A stretch of DNA of 64,000 nucleotides from Phytopythium helicoides (lineage: Eukaryota; Oomycota; Peronosporomycetes; Pythiales; Pythiaceae): NCBI GenBank assembly GCA_024867545.1, contig JANFNE010000023.1, positions 179,711-243,710 of the forward strand, written 5' to 3'. Position numbers and translations under genes: made by a program. Positions 32,704 to 44,136 of the stretch are shown piece after piece. The notes under the pieces are model-generated. The model did no database searches. It was not told the origin of the DNA and saw only the letters and a list, made by a program, of their open reading frames with translations. Each line of letters opens with the position of its first letter. Position 1 is the stretch's first letter.

Positions 32704-33666
32704 ATGCCCCCCAAGAAGCGCGAGAAGGAAGCGCAACCGCCGTCGGCGGATGCAGCGCGCGCAGCGACGCCTGCGCCGGCATTCGTTCCCACGACCGTGA
32801 TGGAGGTGCTGCCAAAGACTGCTGCGATGCGATCGCTCTCGGCGGCAGCAGCTTCGGGCGCGTCCGAGACGCTAGCAGCAGCGGAGTTGAAGAACGAGGC
32901 GGGCAAGTCGGAGCTACCACCACCACCGCCACCACCACCAGTAGCAGCCAAGCGTAAGGCGGCAACGCTCCTACCACCCTCGGGGTCGGGCAGCGTCGAA
33001 GCCACGACCAAGGGCGAGCAGCGCCACTCGCAAGGAGACGTCGCTCCCCACAGCTTTGCGCAACCGGCAGACGTTGAGTACGTCTCGCCGGTCAAGCGAC
33101 TCAAGAGTGTGCTCGACACGCAGCGGCCACAGATCATCGACACCGTCGAAAGTACGAGGTGCAGCGCGATGAGGCCGCGCGCAGCCAACTAAACACGTGC
33201 ACTGCATTCAAACAGGCCTGCGCGCGTTCATCAGCAGCAACAATACGACCAACCGCGACGTTTGCGGGACGATCCGGATCCGGGCGCGTCTGCTATGGAT
33301 CGCGCCCGATATCGTCAAAGGTATCCACATCCTCCGCCTCTACATGGGCGAGGAACGATGGCCGGAACCCCTCGAGCAGCAGCAGCAAGTACGACAGCTG
33401 CACTTCGATGCGTGTGGTGACGCACAGACTGACTGGGGTGACACATGTAGACCTTTCAAGAGGCGCAATACCTCGACCCGTACGGCACGAACAAGTACCT
33501 GATTACGACGTCGCTGATCGAGACCTACACCAACCACCCGCGCTTGCCGAGGCCCGGCAACATTGTGGTGTTCACGCCAACGAAGCTTCAGCTCTACCAC
33601 GACTGCTGCCAAGCCGACAGCAAGATCTACACGATGAACAACGTCGGATCCGAGATCAACAAGTGA
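32704..33666 (+). CDS. Helitron accessory protein (copy S2)
   Basis: Exons 32704-33151, 33216-33388 and 33451-33666; same structure as S copy 1 with one visible amino-acid change (RPQI for RPQV just before the first intron). Open frame, introns conserved. As the second intact copy in this short region, it shows the gene survives duplication without decay so far. Confidence 0.82.
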
Positions 33667-33905
33667 GGTCACAACCGTGCCAGCCGCGCGCTCACTGGCT
33701 GATCAATCCTAGGCTCACTCACTGCATTGCATGACATCCACACACTCAACACACAATCGAATCACACAAAGCATGCCAGCACTTCCACCCAACATGCACT
33801 GTTACATCTGTACACGCATCTCGCTGCATCGGCCGTCGCATCACGCCTCGCATGCATTGCATCCATGGCGACCCAAAACGACCCAAACGAACGAACTGCG
33901 AACTC

Positions 33906-33929
33906 CCGGACGTCCCGTCCGGTACGCAA
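33906..33929 (+). repeat. S copy 2 hairpin terminus
   Basis: Identical to that of copy 1. The following TCGAACGCGC is the start of element E. Confidence 0.78.
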
Positions 33930-33930
33930 T

Positions 33931-34666
33931 CGAACGCGCTTCGGGCACGCTTCGCGCACGCTTCGCGCGACCGAATGCACGTTTTGTCGTGGTCGCCTCC
34001 TACCCAGTATCAACCTTTGACCTACTGATATAGTATGGTCCGCAACAAGTGGGCATCATGGGCGGCTCACTTGCGGATCGCTGACGAGAGGTCGCACAAC
34101 AGCAGTGAGCAGCAGCAGCAGCGAGAAGCAGCATTTGGCGGCGGCGCCGGTCGCCGTCACCGCTCTTGGCGGCAGGGCACGACTGTGGAGGGCGACGACA
34201 CGGTAAGCGAGCGCTGTCGATGTGATGGACTTGGCTCGCGTACATACTAACCATTGGCGGCACCCGCAGTGCGCAGCACCTAGCAAACGGCTTCTGCAGC
34301 ATCAGTAGCGGGTTGGCGGGGCGGCCACCACCGCTGCTGCAGAATATCATGACGGTCGCTCCTTGAGCGCGGCACAGCTCGACGAGCACTACGACGGACA
34401 CTGGCGCTCTGTGGTGCATTTGCGAGATTACCAGACGCCGTTCACCAGCTGGCTGCAGGTGTGGGGACAGGAAGTCGCCGACACCAGAAACGTGGTTGCA
34501 GTTGCAGTTGCCGCGAGAACTGCACCTGCAAGGATGACCAGCCACAGTGGCATGAGGAGTAGCTGGAGGCTTAGAGTAGGGCACGAACTAAGGACCTCCA
34601 GGACAATATCACTTCGCAATTTGACTTACAGCGCGCAATTGACCATACGCTCATTCAATCATCCCT
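33931..34666. other. Element E left part, no intact gene
   Basis: Contains short repeats CGCTTCGCGC and, on the minus strand at 34428-34619, a 63-aa frame with a hydrophobic helix (LLLMPLWLVILAGAVLA) that may be a signal/anchor piece of a captured gene. Nothing else recognisable. Confidence 0.4.
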
Positions 34667-34778
34667 CTGATTTCAGTGCAGTTCCTTTCATCGAGTAGTG
34701 ATCACGTCCGTCAATCAATCAACGCCGTCGCTTTCATATACATCCGCGCAAGAACGACAACCCCACGTCGTTGATCAA
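34667..34778 (+). repeat. 112-bp direct repeat, copy 1
   Basis: From CTGATTTCAGTGCAG to GTTGATCAA. Matches 36906-37017 with about four mismatches. It precedes the beta-repeat pseudogene. Confidence 0.85.
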
Positions 34779-34798
34779 TTGGTTGGCTGGCTCGTCCT

Positions 34799-36135
34799 TT
34801 GGACGAAGAAGAAGGCCGGGGTACCCGGCAGGATGTGGAAGTGATGAGCGGCAGCGCGACGACGTCGACGGGTCCGAGCGGGGCTACGGTGTTCGGCAGT
34901 GGCACGTCCGCAAGCTCATCTTCGGGCGACTTGACGGTGGTGTCGGGCGATTCTGCGAGCACAAGCAGTAGCAGCGGCTCGGTCCGTGTGTCGTCTGGCA
35001 CGTCGGCGTCTATGGCCGGTCCCGTGTCTGTGTCTGGCGGCGCGAGCAGCCAGTCAACGGGAGGTTCCATGTCGTTGTCGAGCTGATCGGGTATTTCCGG
35101 CAGCGGCGACGTGTCCGTGTCTAGCGCCGTGTCATCAGGAAGCAGCATGTCGGGTGCGGTTCGAGTGCAGTCTGGCTCGACTGTGGATGGCGCGTCGGGC
35201 GAAGTGTTGGTGAGCAGTGGAGCCAGCACGACGTCTGTAGGTGGCGCTGTGCGCGTTGTCGGCGGTTCTAGCACGTCGGCATCCGGCGGGTCTGTGTTGG
35301 CGAGCGGAGGCGACTCTGCGAGCGGGTCGTCCGGCAATGTGTCTGGGAGCGGCGGTATGTCGTCGTTGAGCAGCTCTGGTGGCTCTGTGCGTGTGTTCGG
35401 CGGTTCTTCGTCGAGCGGCGCTGGCGGTGACATGAGCGTGTCAAGCGGCAGATCAAGCAGCGGTTTGTCTGGCGTGGTGCTAGTGTCAAGCAGCGCAGTT
35501 CAAGACTGTGGAGAGTGGAGTTGTGTGTGTTTCAAGAGGCCCTGCGTCTGGCTTACGTTCGGGTCGGTGTGGATCACGTCGGGTGCGTCCACGACTGCTT
35601 AGGTATGGGAGTTTGGTGAGCGTGTTTGGCGGCTCTGGCGGCTTCGACGGCTCTGGCGAGTTTTTCGGAGATAACGCGGCGAACTCTGCGTCAGTTGGCA
35701 GTGTTGGGTCTTTGTCGGTGTCCAGCGCCGCTGGGTCGGTCGGCGGCGTCATGCATGTGTCGGACGGTGCAAGCTCTTCGACTGCCGGCACCTTGGCGTG
35801 TGTCGAGTGGTGAGAGTTTGACGACGATCGGCAGTGTGCTCGTGTCAAGCGCGGCTAGCTCGAGCTCTGTTGCTGTAACGCCGCCGAATGGGTCAGTGAG
35901 CAGCGTCTCTGCCGGCGACATTGTCGTGTCGGTGGGCTCGTTCATTGCAGACGGTGGTCGCATGGCTGTGTCTGGCGGCTCGAGCTCGACGGGCGCTGCT
36001 GGAGAAGTCTTGATCTCTTGCGGTGCGAGTTCTGCGAGCACGACGTCGACGAGCTCAGTGAGCAGTGGTGTGCTACTTTCTGTTGCTTGGTGCCATGAGG
36101 TCTGTGTCACCTCAATGTCAGGAGATAGCTTGTAG
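34799..36135 (+). pseudogene. Broken Ser/Gly beta-repeat surface-type protein
   Basis: Repeats of the form GG.V.V.SG.S.S run through the plus strand for 1.3 kb, typical of oomycete membrane-associated proteins predicted to form beta-helix-like rods. In-frame TGA at 35084-35086 (MSLSS*SGISGSG), a frame change near 35500 and another near 35800 break it. No signal peptide or start context is visible, so only the repeat interior was captured. The long Pro-rich minus-strand frame over 34711-35433 is its shadow. Inferred origin: host gene fragment carried by element E. Confidence 0.65.
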
Positions 36136-36654
36136 TCGTATGAAAGAAGCACGATAGTGACGATTGGAGCTAGCAGCATGGGTAGTTGTGTGTCGTCATC
36201 TGTATTGGCGTATTGCGAAAGTGATAGGAATGGTGACTACATGTGCCGACATAGCAGCAGTGGAGCATCCAGTTGCATGTGCATCTTGGACAGCAACTCC
36301 CCGACAAACTGGACCAGCGTTGTCACGAGTGCTGGCTTTCCGTGCAGCGACAGAAGCGTCGTGTTTGTGGCAATTGGAAGTAGCTTCAGATTGATAGGGT
36401 GTCTGGTATCTACCGTCTATATGCCCTCATTCGATCGGACGAGGCTCAATTGCGATCGATTTCGCTGAGTGATCGAACAATCATCGAACTTTGTAGGCGA
36501 GGGTATTTGCAGCAATTCATGCCGTCTCAGAGCGATGTCGAAGAAATGAAATCCCTTAGTGCGTCGATGGCATGCATTGCATCGCAGTCGGTATGTAGGA
36601 TCCCAAGCAAACGATATAATTAGTGTTTGCCGCTTTTGTTCACTGAGATATCTC
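36136..36654. other. Element E interval without clear coding
   Basis: Tail of the repeat gene and AT-richer DNA. Short frames in several phases show no family resemblance. A minus-strand frame continuous with the deaminase fragment runs to 36417 but its sequence loses similarity after LSEQKRQT. Confidence 0.4.
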
Positions 36655-36795
36655 GTGCTGCCCTGCAGAACGACGCTGCCCTTATGCATGCGGCGGCTGT
36701 GGCCGCGGGCCACGATCTGCCCGTCGTTCATGATCACGAGCACCGAGCCGATGGGGATGGCGCCCTCACTGAGCCACAGCTCAGTCTTTGCCATG
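36655..36795 (-). pseudogene. Captured cytosine deaminase fragment
   Basis: Minus-strand residues EGAIPIGSVLV, then DGQIVARGHSRRMHKGSVVLQG match the N-terminal half of yeast-type cytosine deaminase (known pattern G.PIG..L, GRGHN.R.QKGS..LHGE). The catalytic HGE is replaced by QGS and homology ends there, so it is inactive. It joins directly to the PDR fragment, giving a chimera. Confidence 0.65.
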
Positions 36796-36887
36796 GATCT
36801 GTCCGCCGGTCTTGCGGCTGGCAATGACGTCCATGAGCGAGGCCTTGCCGGCAACATCAGATCCCATGAGCGCAGTAAGCGTGTCGG
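36786..36887 (-). pseudogene. Captured PDR-type ABC transporter nucleotide-binding fragment
   Basis: Minus-strand frame ADTLTALMGSDVAGK followed by SLMDVIASRKTGG resembles the second nucleotide-binding domain of pleiotropic drug resistance transporters ([26 protein letters not shown] pattern, known). The Walker A is degenerate (GSDVAGKAS) and only about 34 residues remain. Confidence 0.65.
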
Positions 36888-36905
36888 CAGCCGCAGTCTG
36901 GCGCA

Positions 36906-37017
36906 CTGATTTCAGTGCAGTTCCTTTCATCGAGTAGTGATCACGTCCGTCAATCAATCAACGCTGTCGCTTTCATATACATCCGCGCTAGAACGACAAC
37001 ACCACGTCGTTGATCAA
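36906..37017 (+). repeat. 112-bp direct repeat, copy 2
   Basis: Second copy, 34 bp upstream of the E hairpin, so the repeat may be a normal subterminal segment of E that was duplicated when the inner fragments arrived. Confidence 0.85.
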
Positions 37018-37051
37018 CATTACCCCTTGCTCGCTGCGAGAACTTCGAACC

Positions 37052-37076
37052 CCCGAGCCTCAGGTCGGGTAAGCAA
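37052..37076 (+). repeat. Element E hairpin terminus
   Basis: CCCGAGCC, loop TCA, GGTCGGG, then TAAGCAA; preceded by GAGAACTTCGAAC, the same subterminal motif as in C. Confidence 0.78.
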
Positions 37077-37474
37077 TCATGGTACTGAGCGGTCGCGCAG
37101 TAGCGTCTGCAATCTTGTGAAATATCAGGCACCAGCTGTGTCCACGCCCTAATCCTCGCAATAGCAAGTTCATGGCTTGCATTGAGTTTGCTTCGGTGCT
37201 GTCACAGCTGACCGACATCACTTTGCCGACACTAGTGGTAAATTACTGGTAATGCATATCGAAAAAGTTGCTGATACGAAGAAAGCAATGTTGATCATGG
37301 AGTTTGATTCCAGTGGGGACTCGTTGGTCCAACAAGCATAAAACTAATCGTTGGTCGTCATCCTACACACACTATTGCCGTCGGTGCTTTGTGATCTCGA
37401 TAAAAAAAAACCGCTAAGCGCGTCCTCACTGTCAAAGCAGCAAACTCGACCTGACCCATCTTGGCTCGCTCGTG
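37077..37474. other. Host flank, no gene seen
   Basis: First sequence past the Helitron pile. Stops in all frames, no recognisable product. Confidence 0.5.
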
Positions 37475-39161
37475 TCAGAGCGCATGCGTCAAAAAAGAAA
37501 TCTGCCGAGAGTTGGTATTGAGCTCCGAAAGCGGGTGGTGATGCTTTTGGCAGAAGTTGACCACAGTGCGCTTGTCGAACTCGAAACTCTTGGTGGAGAG
37601 CAATACCAAATTCGGGCAGCTTTTCAAGAGATGGACGGCATCCAAGTGCAGGTTGCCACCAGTAGATAGCTTCAGCCGAGTCAACAACAATCCGACAATT
37701 GCCAGAATGCGATCTAGTCCCTCTGTAGCTTTGATAGAGTTGGCAAATGATAGCTTGAGGCTGGTGGTTCCACATGGTGCTTGTCCTGGCAAAGCGTCAG
37801 GGGAGTTAAGATCGATAATGCCTTCTGAAGGCACCCAGCAAACACCGAAGGCAGGCACAAGAACGTTGACAAAGAGTTGCCCGTTGCAGTCTCTGACAGG
37901 TATCTTGAAGAATACGAACACCATCCACGTTCGTCGCCAATTTCCACACAATGTGCGCACTACTGGACTCGGCTGTCTCCTTGTTTTTGCCCATGCCGGT
38001 GAATTGGTCTGGTTCACTTCGGGTTTCCGATTCAGACATTACCTCGAAGCTCAGTGTCGATCCTTCGCGTACCATGTAGCGACCACCATGAAAAGCATGC
38101 TCAAGGTTCTTGGCAGGTGGACGCTCGCCACCAATAACGCTGCGAGCTCCAAAAACATATCTTGAAGGATTCGAGGCACCAAGCACAGCGCCAACCTTTT
38201 CCGCATCTGCAGCGCTGATAACAGCATTCTTGATTGACAAGTGCTCGACCGACGAGTGAGCATGCTTCGAGAAAAAGGCAAATGCTAAGTGTTCCCACTT
38301 GGTCGCCTCCTCCCCAACGGTCATCGCTTCACAGCCAAACGAGAGACAGACCGAGCGGGTCGTACGCGCTTCTGCCAACGCAGAGAAGAGTCGTTCTGCA
38401 ATCAAATTGGAAGAAGGTGGCTCCCAGAAGCTCAGTTTTCCGAGCGTTGCCAATTCTTCTTGTGGGCTTCCGTTAGCGCAAAGAATACGCTCGAAAAATG
38501 GAGACTGCTCTCTCGCCATGTGAAGCTTGTCGTTAGTAGACACGTCGAAAGCAACACCGCAGCTCACTTGAAGATTCGGAACAGTAAGCCCGCTCCCGGT
38601 CGTCACCAACTCTTCGTAGGCCTTTGCACTTGAAGGTGTTAGTCGGGGTGATGGAATTTCAAACTGAAGCCTGTCGATTCTCAGAGCCCAGTCAAAGTTG
38701 CTGTCAATGAAAGGTCTACTTAAGCGGAAGCGCCACCCTGCGAATGCCGAGCGCACATGCAGGAGCACTTGGACGATCATGCCTGTGAATTCCGTGTTGC
38801 TATTTCCATTCCTTCGCCCCACCTTGATTCTGACGGGCAAGTCGAGTTTATATCGACCGCTGTCAATATCCCAGACTACTCGCCGCGCTGCATTGGCGTA
38901 GTCGCCACCGGAAATTTGAAGACTTTCGAGACTGTCGAGCCTCTCGTGGTTGTCTCGACAATGTTGGTTGTCGAGACGGGAGAGCAGTCAGGCAGAAAGA
39001 ATTTGTGGAGCACAGGGCAAAGCGGAGTCCTTGTCCTTGACTACGAGCAGCCGGACCTTCCCCCATAGCGGACCGCACCACGGACGGAGGAAGTCCCAGC
39101 GCTGCTCCAGCTGGTGCCACAGAACCTCAACCTCCTGCTCGCGCTGCTCTCTAGTGGCCAT
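37475..39161 (-). pseudogene. Leucine-rich oomycete family protein, broken copy 1
   Basis: Minus frame from ATG 39161 begins MATREQREQ and has RWDFLRPWCGPLWGKV, the family N-terminal signature. A TGA at 38988-38990 interrupts it, after which the same frame stays open from 38840 (MPVRIKVG) to about 37,915. There a frameshift moves the homology to the frame of 37475-38017 (VNVLVPAFGVCWVPSEG, then LHLDAVHLLKSCPNLVLLS). The C-terminal third found in copy 2 is missing. It lines up with the intact gene at 46389 over most of its length. No catalytic motif; leucine-spaced helices and strands suggest an LRR-like binding surface (inference). Confidence 0.7.
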
Positions 39162-39760
39162 GATAAAGCATCACTTCAACTTCAACTTGTCATGATCACC
39201 ACGACAAGTGACCCTGGTTGGCCGGTTCCGTCGCTGTTTCGACGTCGGAAGGACATCAGCAGGACGTCGAGCCTGCTTCCAACTTGCAGCGGTGCATTGG
39301 TCTGAAGTGCAACGAGTACTATGCAGGGGATCAGAGCAAGCCCATCACGAGGTCTTCTCGGGAGGATTCCCGTCCCCTCTTCTCCTCAAATCGACCGAGG
39401 GACTCAACACAGTCGATCATGGATCGGCCATGAAGCTTCAGACGATGCAAGCAAGCCGTCAGTCTAAGTGAGTGTGGTGAGACCGCAAGGAGCGCACCCG
39501 GTAGAGGACACCTACAATTCGTATGCATACGGTCTCTGATACCCAACCCAATCAGATGGAGACCACGTCAGTGCAACATGCAGCGCGCATAGCGCCGCCA
39601 AGGCCGCTGACGCCACCTCCGAGTGGCGTGGGACGCCCGCGACGGCCTTGCCGGCGGTCCCTCGCGCCTCCAAGGGCTCGAGCTCACTCCCGTTCTCCCG
39701 CCGGTGCCAACGCGGCCTTCCGCGCTTCCTGGGGCCGCGTCTTCCCCTCGGTAGAACCAA
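39162..39760. other. Intergenic, probable P450 promoter side
   Basis: No supported gene. Short frames lack family resemblance. Confidence 0.5.
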
Positions 39761-41394
39761 ATGAAGCCTGTCGGTGAGCTGCTCATGCAGCAGCCGCGAG
39801 AGAACCTGGCTGCTGCTGCCGCGGTGCTGGCGCTGGGCCTCGTGCTGTCGCTGCTGGTCCAGCGAGGTGGCCAAGCAGGAGGAGAAGCAGGAGAAGCGCA
39901 AGTTGCCGCTCAAGCCCGCGACGACGCTGCCCGTGCTCGGGAACCTGCTGGACATCGGCAAACACCAGCAGCGCTTCCACGACTGGCTGTACGACAACTC
40001 GCGCGAGCTGGACAACAAGCCCTGGGTCTTCAGCATCCCCGGACGGTCCTCTACGATCGTCATCTCGTCCCCCGAGCTGTTTGAGGACGTCATGAAGACG
40101 CAGGAGGCAATCTTCCTGCGAGGACCCGAGGGGCAGTACATCAGCCGCGACCTCTTTGGCAACGGCATGGTCATCGCCGACGGAGACCCGTGGTGGTTCC
40201 ACCGACGCACAGGCCAGCCACCTCTTCTCGCTGCGCATGATGAAGGACGTCATGGCGGAGGTCGTGCGCGAAAAACTTGGCGTGTTCGTTGACGTGCTCA
40301 ACAAGTACGCGGCGCGCAAGGAACCGATCAGCATCAAGCGAGACCTCTCGCACTTCACCATGGACGTCATCTCCAAGATCGGCTTTGGCGTCGAGCTGCA
40401 CACGCTACGCGACGGTGCCGACATGGAGAAGGAGCACGAGTTCCTCGAGGCGTTCGACAAGGCCTCAGTCGCCTTCGGCGTGCGCATCCAGACGCCCATC
40501 TGGCTCTGGGAGCTCAAGAAGAAGCTCAACGTTGGCTGGGAGAAGATCATGATGGAGAACACCAACCGCATCCACTCCTTCATCACGGAGATCATCATGC
40601 AGTCCATGAAGGTCAAGGCCGAGCTCGCAGCGCGCGGCGAGAAGATGCCCGCCAAGGACCTCGTCACGCTCTTCATGGAGAGCAAGCTCAAGGACGAGGA
40701 AGGCATCAAGATTGACGACGACGACGCGACCATCATGCGAGATATGATCGTCACGTTCATCTTTGCCGGCAAGGATTCGACCGCGCACGCCATGGGCTGG
40801 TTCATCGTCAACATGAACCGCTACCCGCACGTGTTGGCCAAGATCCGCGACGAGATGCGCGAGAAGGTGCCGGGCCTGCTCACGGGCGAGGTGCTCGCGC
40901 CATCGGACGAGCAGCTCCATGAGCTCGTGTACCTCGAGGCCGCTATCAAGGAGAACATGCGCCTGTTCCCTTCAACGGGCTTCATTGTGCGGCAGGCGAT
41001 GGAGGCGACGACACTCGTCGACGGCACGTTCATTGACAAGGACCAGACGATCATGGCGTCGTCGTACTGCAATGCGCGCAACAAGAACACGTGGGGTCCC
41101 GATGCGCTCGAGTTCAACCCGGAGCGCTTCATCGACGCCGACACAGGTAAGCTCAAGGTCATATCGCCGTACGTGTGGAGCACGTTCGGCTCGGGCCAGC
41201 ACGTGTGCATCGGACAGAAGTTCGCCATGATGGAGACCAAGACGGCGCTCGCGACGCTGCTGAGCAAGTTCGACTTCAAGACGGTCGAGGATCCGTGGGA
41301 CCTCACGTACGAGTTCTCGCTCACGATCCCGGTCAAGGGTCCGCTAAACGTTGAGATCACGGCGCTGCCCGGCGCCAAGGCCGCGTCGGCATGA
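39761..41394 (+). pseudogene. Cytochrome P450, copy 1, two apparent frameshifts
   Basis: Membrane-anchored eukaryotic P450 of about 540 aa. N-terminus MKPVGELLMQQ has one hydrophobic anchor, then a frame change near 39,868 moves to EVAKQEEKQEKRKLPLK and LPVLGNLLDIGKHQ. A second, near 40,212, is explained by one extra A in CGCACAGGCCAGC. The rest is open: I-helix AGKDSTAHAMGW, ExxR in EAAIKENMRLFPS, PERF, heme loop FGSGQHVCIGQ. It resembles CYP86/CYP4-type fatty-acid omega-hydroxylases and the oomycete CYP5014-5017 group (family assignment by resemblance). The catalytic half is undamaged, so sequencing error is a real alternative to pseudogenisation. Confidence 0.75.
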
Positions 41395-42155
41395 GATGCA
41401 GCGCCATCTGTAGGAAGTGGTCCTTTGGAACGGCCGATTGAATATTGAGAGCGTTTCCGTGTCATCTGCCCATGAACCCGAGGCACTCCTTTGCTTCCTT
41501 CACATCCAATGATCCGGCCGTGGCCGTCGGACGCGAATGAGATGCCCATCAAGCAGACCAGCCACGCCGCAAAGTCGGACTCGCATCGGCAGATGAGGCG
41601 ATCGGAGACCATGAACCGTGGCACAGGATGGAGCCACATGAGCGCATCTCCGGAGGGAACCGATGTCCTCACGGCTTCCAGTCGAAGCTCCGCAGCCACC
41701 AAGGCGACCCACCATCACCGAAGCCAGTCAGCTCACTCTCCTCTCTGGCAAAGAGGAGCTTGCTCCACAGCTGTGTCCTACAGGAGCATGATAGCCATCA
41801 TGACATGCAGTTCGACTCGCCCAGGTGGACGGTCTGTATGGACACCATGCGGGCATAGGACGCCAGGTGGAGTTGCTTGACCGCGTTGAGGTGGCAGCGA
41901 CACGCTGGTGCCGCCCACCTGTGTCGAGGCGGAAACAGCCCAGAGCCTTCGAGCATCGTCAGGACCCGTCGCTGCGCTGCATTTCAAGTTCCAGCAGATC
42001 AGCAGCCCCGCTGCTGGTCGCTCGCCCCATCTTGCTCTGCCGCTGCCCCTCCCGCTTGCGTCCGTCGACGTCGACTGAGTCTCGACGCTCCTCGTTCGGT
42101 GCGGCTCAGTCCGAAACGCGCCGCCAGCCCCACCGACCCGGACGCCACCACCAAA
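41395..42155. other. Intergenic between P450 copies 1 and 2
   Basis: 760 bp with no supported gene; the plus frame leading into copy 2 has no Met-led family sequence before 42156. Confidence 0.5.
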
Positions 42156-43787
42156 ATGAAGCTCCCGACCGGACACATCGACGCCAACAGCGACGCCGTC
42201 AAGGCTGCGGCTGCAGTCGTTGCAGTCGGCCTCGCCGCGACGCTCGTCTCGAGACAGCTGAGCAAGAGCTCCAAGGCCATCGAGAGCGAACGCAAGCCGT
42301 ACAACATCCCGTCGACGACTTTGCCTGTGCTGGGGAGTCTTCCGGACATGGCGAAGCACCAGGCGCGGTTCTACGACTGGTTGACGGATGTGTCGGAGAG
42401 TTTCAACAACGAGCCGTGGTTGCTGACGGTTCCTGGACGCTCCAACATGCTCGTGATCTCTACGCCGGAGCACATGGAGGAGGTGATGAAGACCAAGAGC
42501 GAGATCTTCCAGCGCGGACCTGAGGGCGTCTACATCGGCCACGACATGTTCGGCAACGGCATCTCGACGGCATACGGCGACTACTGGTACTTCCACCGCA
42601 AGACGGCGAGCAACCTGTTCTCCATGCAGATGATGAAGGGCTGTGATGCAGGAGATCGTGCGCGAGAAGCTCGCGGTGCTCCTCGACGGTCTCTACCGCT
42701 ACGCGTCCAAGAACCAGCAGATGAGCATGGTGCGCGAGCTCGGCCACTTCACGATGGATGTATTTTGCAAAATCGGCTTTGGTCTCGAGCTCAACAACCT
42801 CGAGAGCGGCTTTACGGACCCGAACGGCGGCAGCAAGTTCAACACGGCCTTTAACAACGCGCAGGTCGCGTTTGTGGACCGCATCAACACGCCTCGGTGG
42901 CTCTGGGAGTTCAAGAAGCGCTTCGACATCGGCTCGGAGCGCGTCTTCCGCGAGAACATGGACATTATCAACGGTCTGGTTTTCGATGTGATCAACAAGT
43001 CGATGGCCATGAAGCAGAACAACGACGTGGAGGGTCTGTCGAAGCGCAAGGACCTGGTGTCGCTGTTCGTTGAGAGCAAGCTGACCGAGACGGACGTGAC
43101 GCTCGAGGACGACGACGCCACCATCATGCGCGACATGGTATTCAACTTTATTATTGCCGGCAAGGACTCGAGTGCACACGCGATGGGATGGTTTGCCGTC
43201 AACATGAACCGCAATCCTCAAGTGCTTGCCAAGATCCGCCAGGAGATGCAGGAGAAGCTGCCGGGTCTTCTGACGGGCGAAATCCAGGTGCCGACGGTTG
43301 CACAAGGTGAACGAGCTCGTGTACCTGGAGGCCGCAATCCGCGAGAGCATTCGTCTCTTCCCGTCGACGAACTTCGTGACTCGCCAGGCCGAGGAGGACG
43401 TTGTTCTCCACGACGGTACTTTCGTCCCCAAGGGAATGGCAGGTGCTCATTGCGACGTGGTGCAACACGCGCAACAAGCAGGCGTGGGGTCCGGATGCAC
43501 ATGAGTACAAGCCCGAGCGGTGGATCGACCCCGACACGGGAAAGCTCATTGTGGTGTCTCCGTTCAAGTTCAGCAGCTTCGGCTCTGGGCCTCACTACTG
43601 CCTGGGCCAGAAGTTCGCGCTCATGGAAATCAAGCTGGCCATGGCCACGCTCTGGAGCAAGTTCGACTTCAAGACGGTCGAGAAGCCGGAGGAGATCACT
43701 TACGGCTTCTCGCTGACGATCCCGGTCAAGGGTCCTCTCATGTGCGAGGTCAAACCCATCGGCAGCCTGTTCCCTGCCGCCGCGTAG
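42156..43787 (+). pseudogene. Cytochrome P450, copy 2, three apparent frameshifts
   Basis: Starts MKLPTGHIDANSD, closely similar to copy 3. Frame changes occur near 42,640 (AAGGGCTGTG versus AAGGACGTG in copy 3), near 43,305 (CACAAGGTG versus CACAGGTG) and near 43,440 (GGCAGGTG versus GGCGGTG). Each is explained by a single extra base. I-helix AGKDSSAHAM, ExxR (EAAIRESIRLFPS), PERW and heme loop FGSGPHYCLGQ are all present, so only the indels separate it from a full-length enzyme. Expected role: NADPH-P450-reductase-dependent oxidation at the ER membrane, likely of fatty acids (inference). Confidence 0.75.
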
Positions 43788-44136
43788 AGCTGAGAGTGAA
43801 TTGAAATTGTATATTGGAGGGCGTGCCATTTCAACACGATGCTCGCTCTGATGGTCTAGCTTGTGTGGTGTTGATGGGTACAGTAGTTAGTTGAAGCGAG
43901 CGAAGGAGGTGTCGTGACACACATCACAGGCAGTCGGTTCAAATCCGGTCGGAACATCGTCAAAGCCCGTCTCTGAACGTCTCCATGTGCCACCACGCGC
44001 GCACGACCACTTTGATGAGGGAGGTCCAAGGTCTCGCCCTCGTCTGCCCTCCCCATGGCGTCCAGGAGTTCGGACCACGGTGCTGATGGCGAGAGCCCAT
44101 TCTCCGATTGACGCAACCAGCCGCAGTACCACCAAA

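Larger units (their letters stand above)
31200..33930 (+). mobile_element. Non-autonomous Helitron S, copy 2
   Basis: 2,731 bp, direct copy of 17396-20198. Offset is 13,804 before and 13,732 after the hexamer tract. Hexamer tract 31515-31578; Rep N-terminal remnant 31865-32377 (minus); accessory gene 32704-33666; hairpin 33906-33929. It abuts the right arm on one side and element E on the other. Confidence 0.85.
33930..37076 (+). mobile_element. Non-autonomous Helitron E carrying host gene fragments
   Basis: Starts TCGAACGCGCTTCGGGCACGCTTCGCGC directly after the S hairpin in two short repeated blocks, and ends in hairpin CCCGAGCC-TCA-GGTCGGG plus TAAGCAA at 37052-37076. It has no Rep, helicase or accessory gene. 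Inside are a 112-bp direct repeat and pieces of at least three unrelated host genes. Gene-fragment capture is well known for Helitrons. The left boundary is less certain than the right. Confidence 0.6.

Noticed and set aside
34711..35433. Pro/Asp-rich 240-aa minus ORF
   Set aside because: Antisense of the Ser/Gly beta-repeat region; low complexity is the mirror of the plus-strand repeats.
34667..37017. 112-bp direct repeats considered as LTRs
   Set aside because: Too short, no TG...CA ends, no primer-binding site or gag/pol between them.
39783..40814. Long minus-strand ORF of 343 aa
   Set aside because: Exact antisense of P450 copy 1, whose motifs are unmistakable on the plus strand.
43933..43955. 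GGTTCAAATCC resembles a tRNA T-loop (B box)
   Set aside because: No matching 7-bp acceptor stem or anticodon arm at the right distance; the acceptor complement TGTTCCG is absent upstream.
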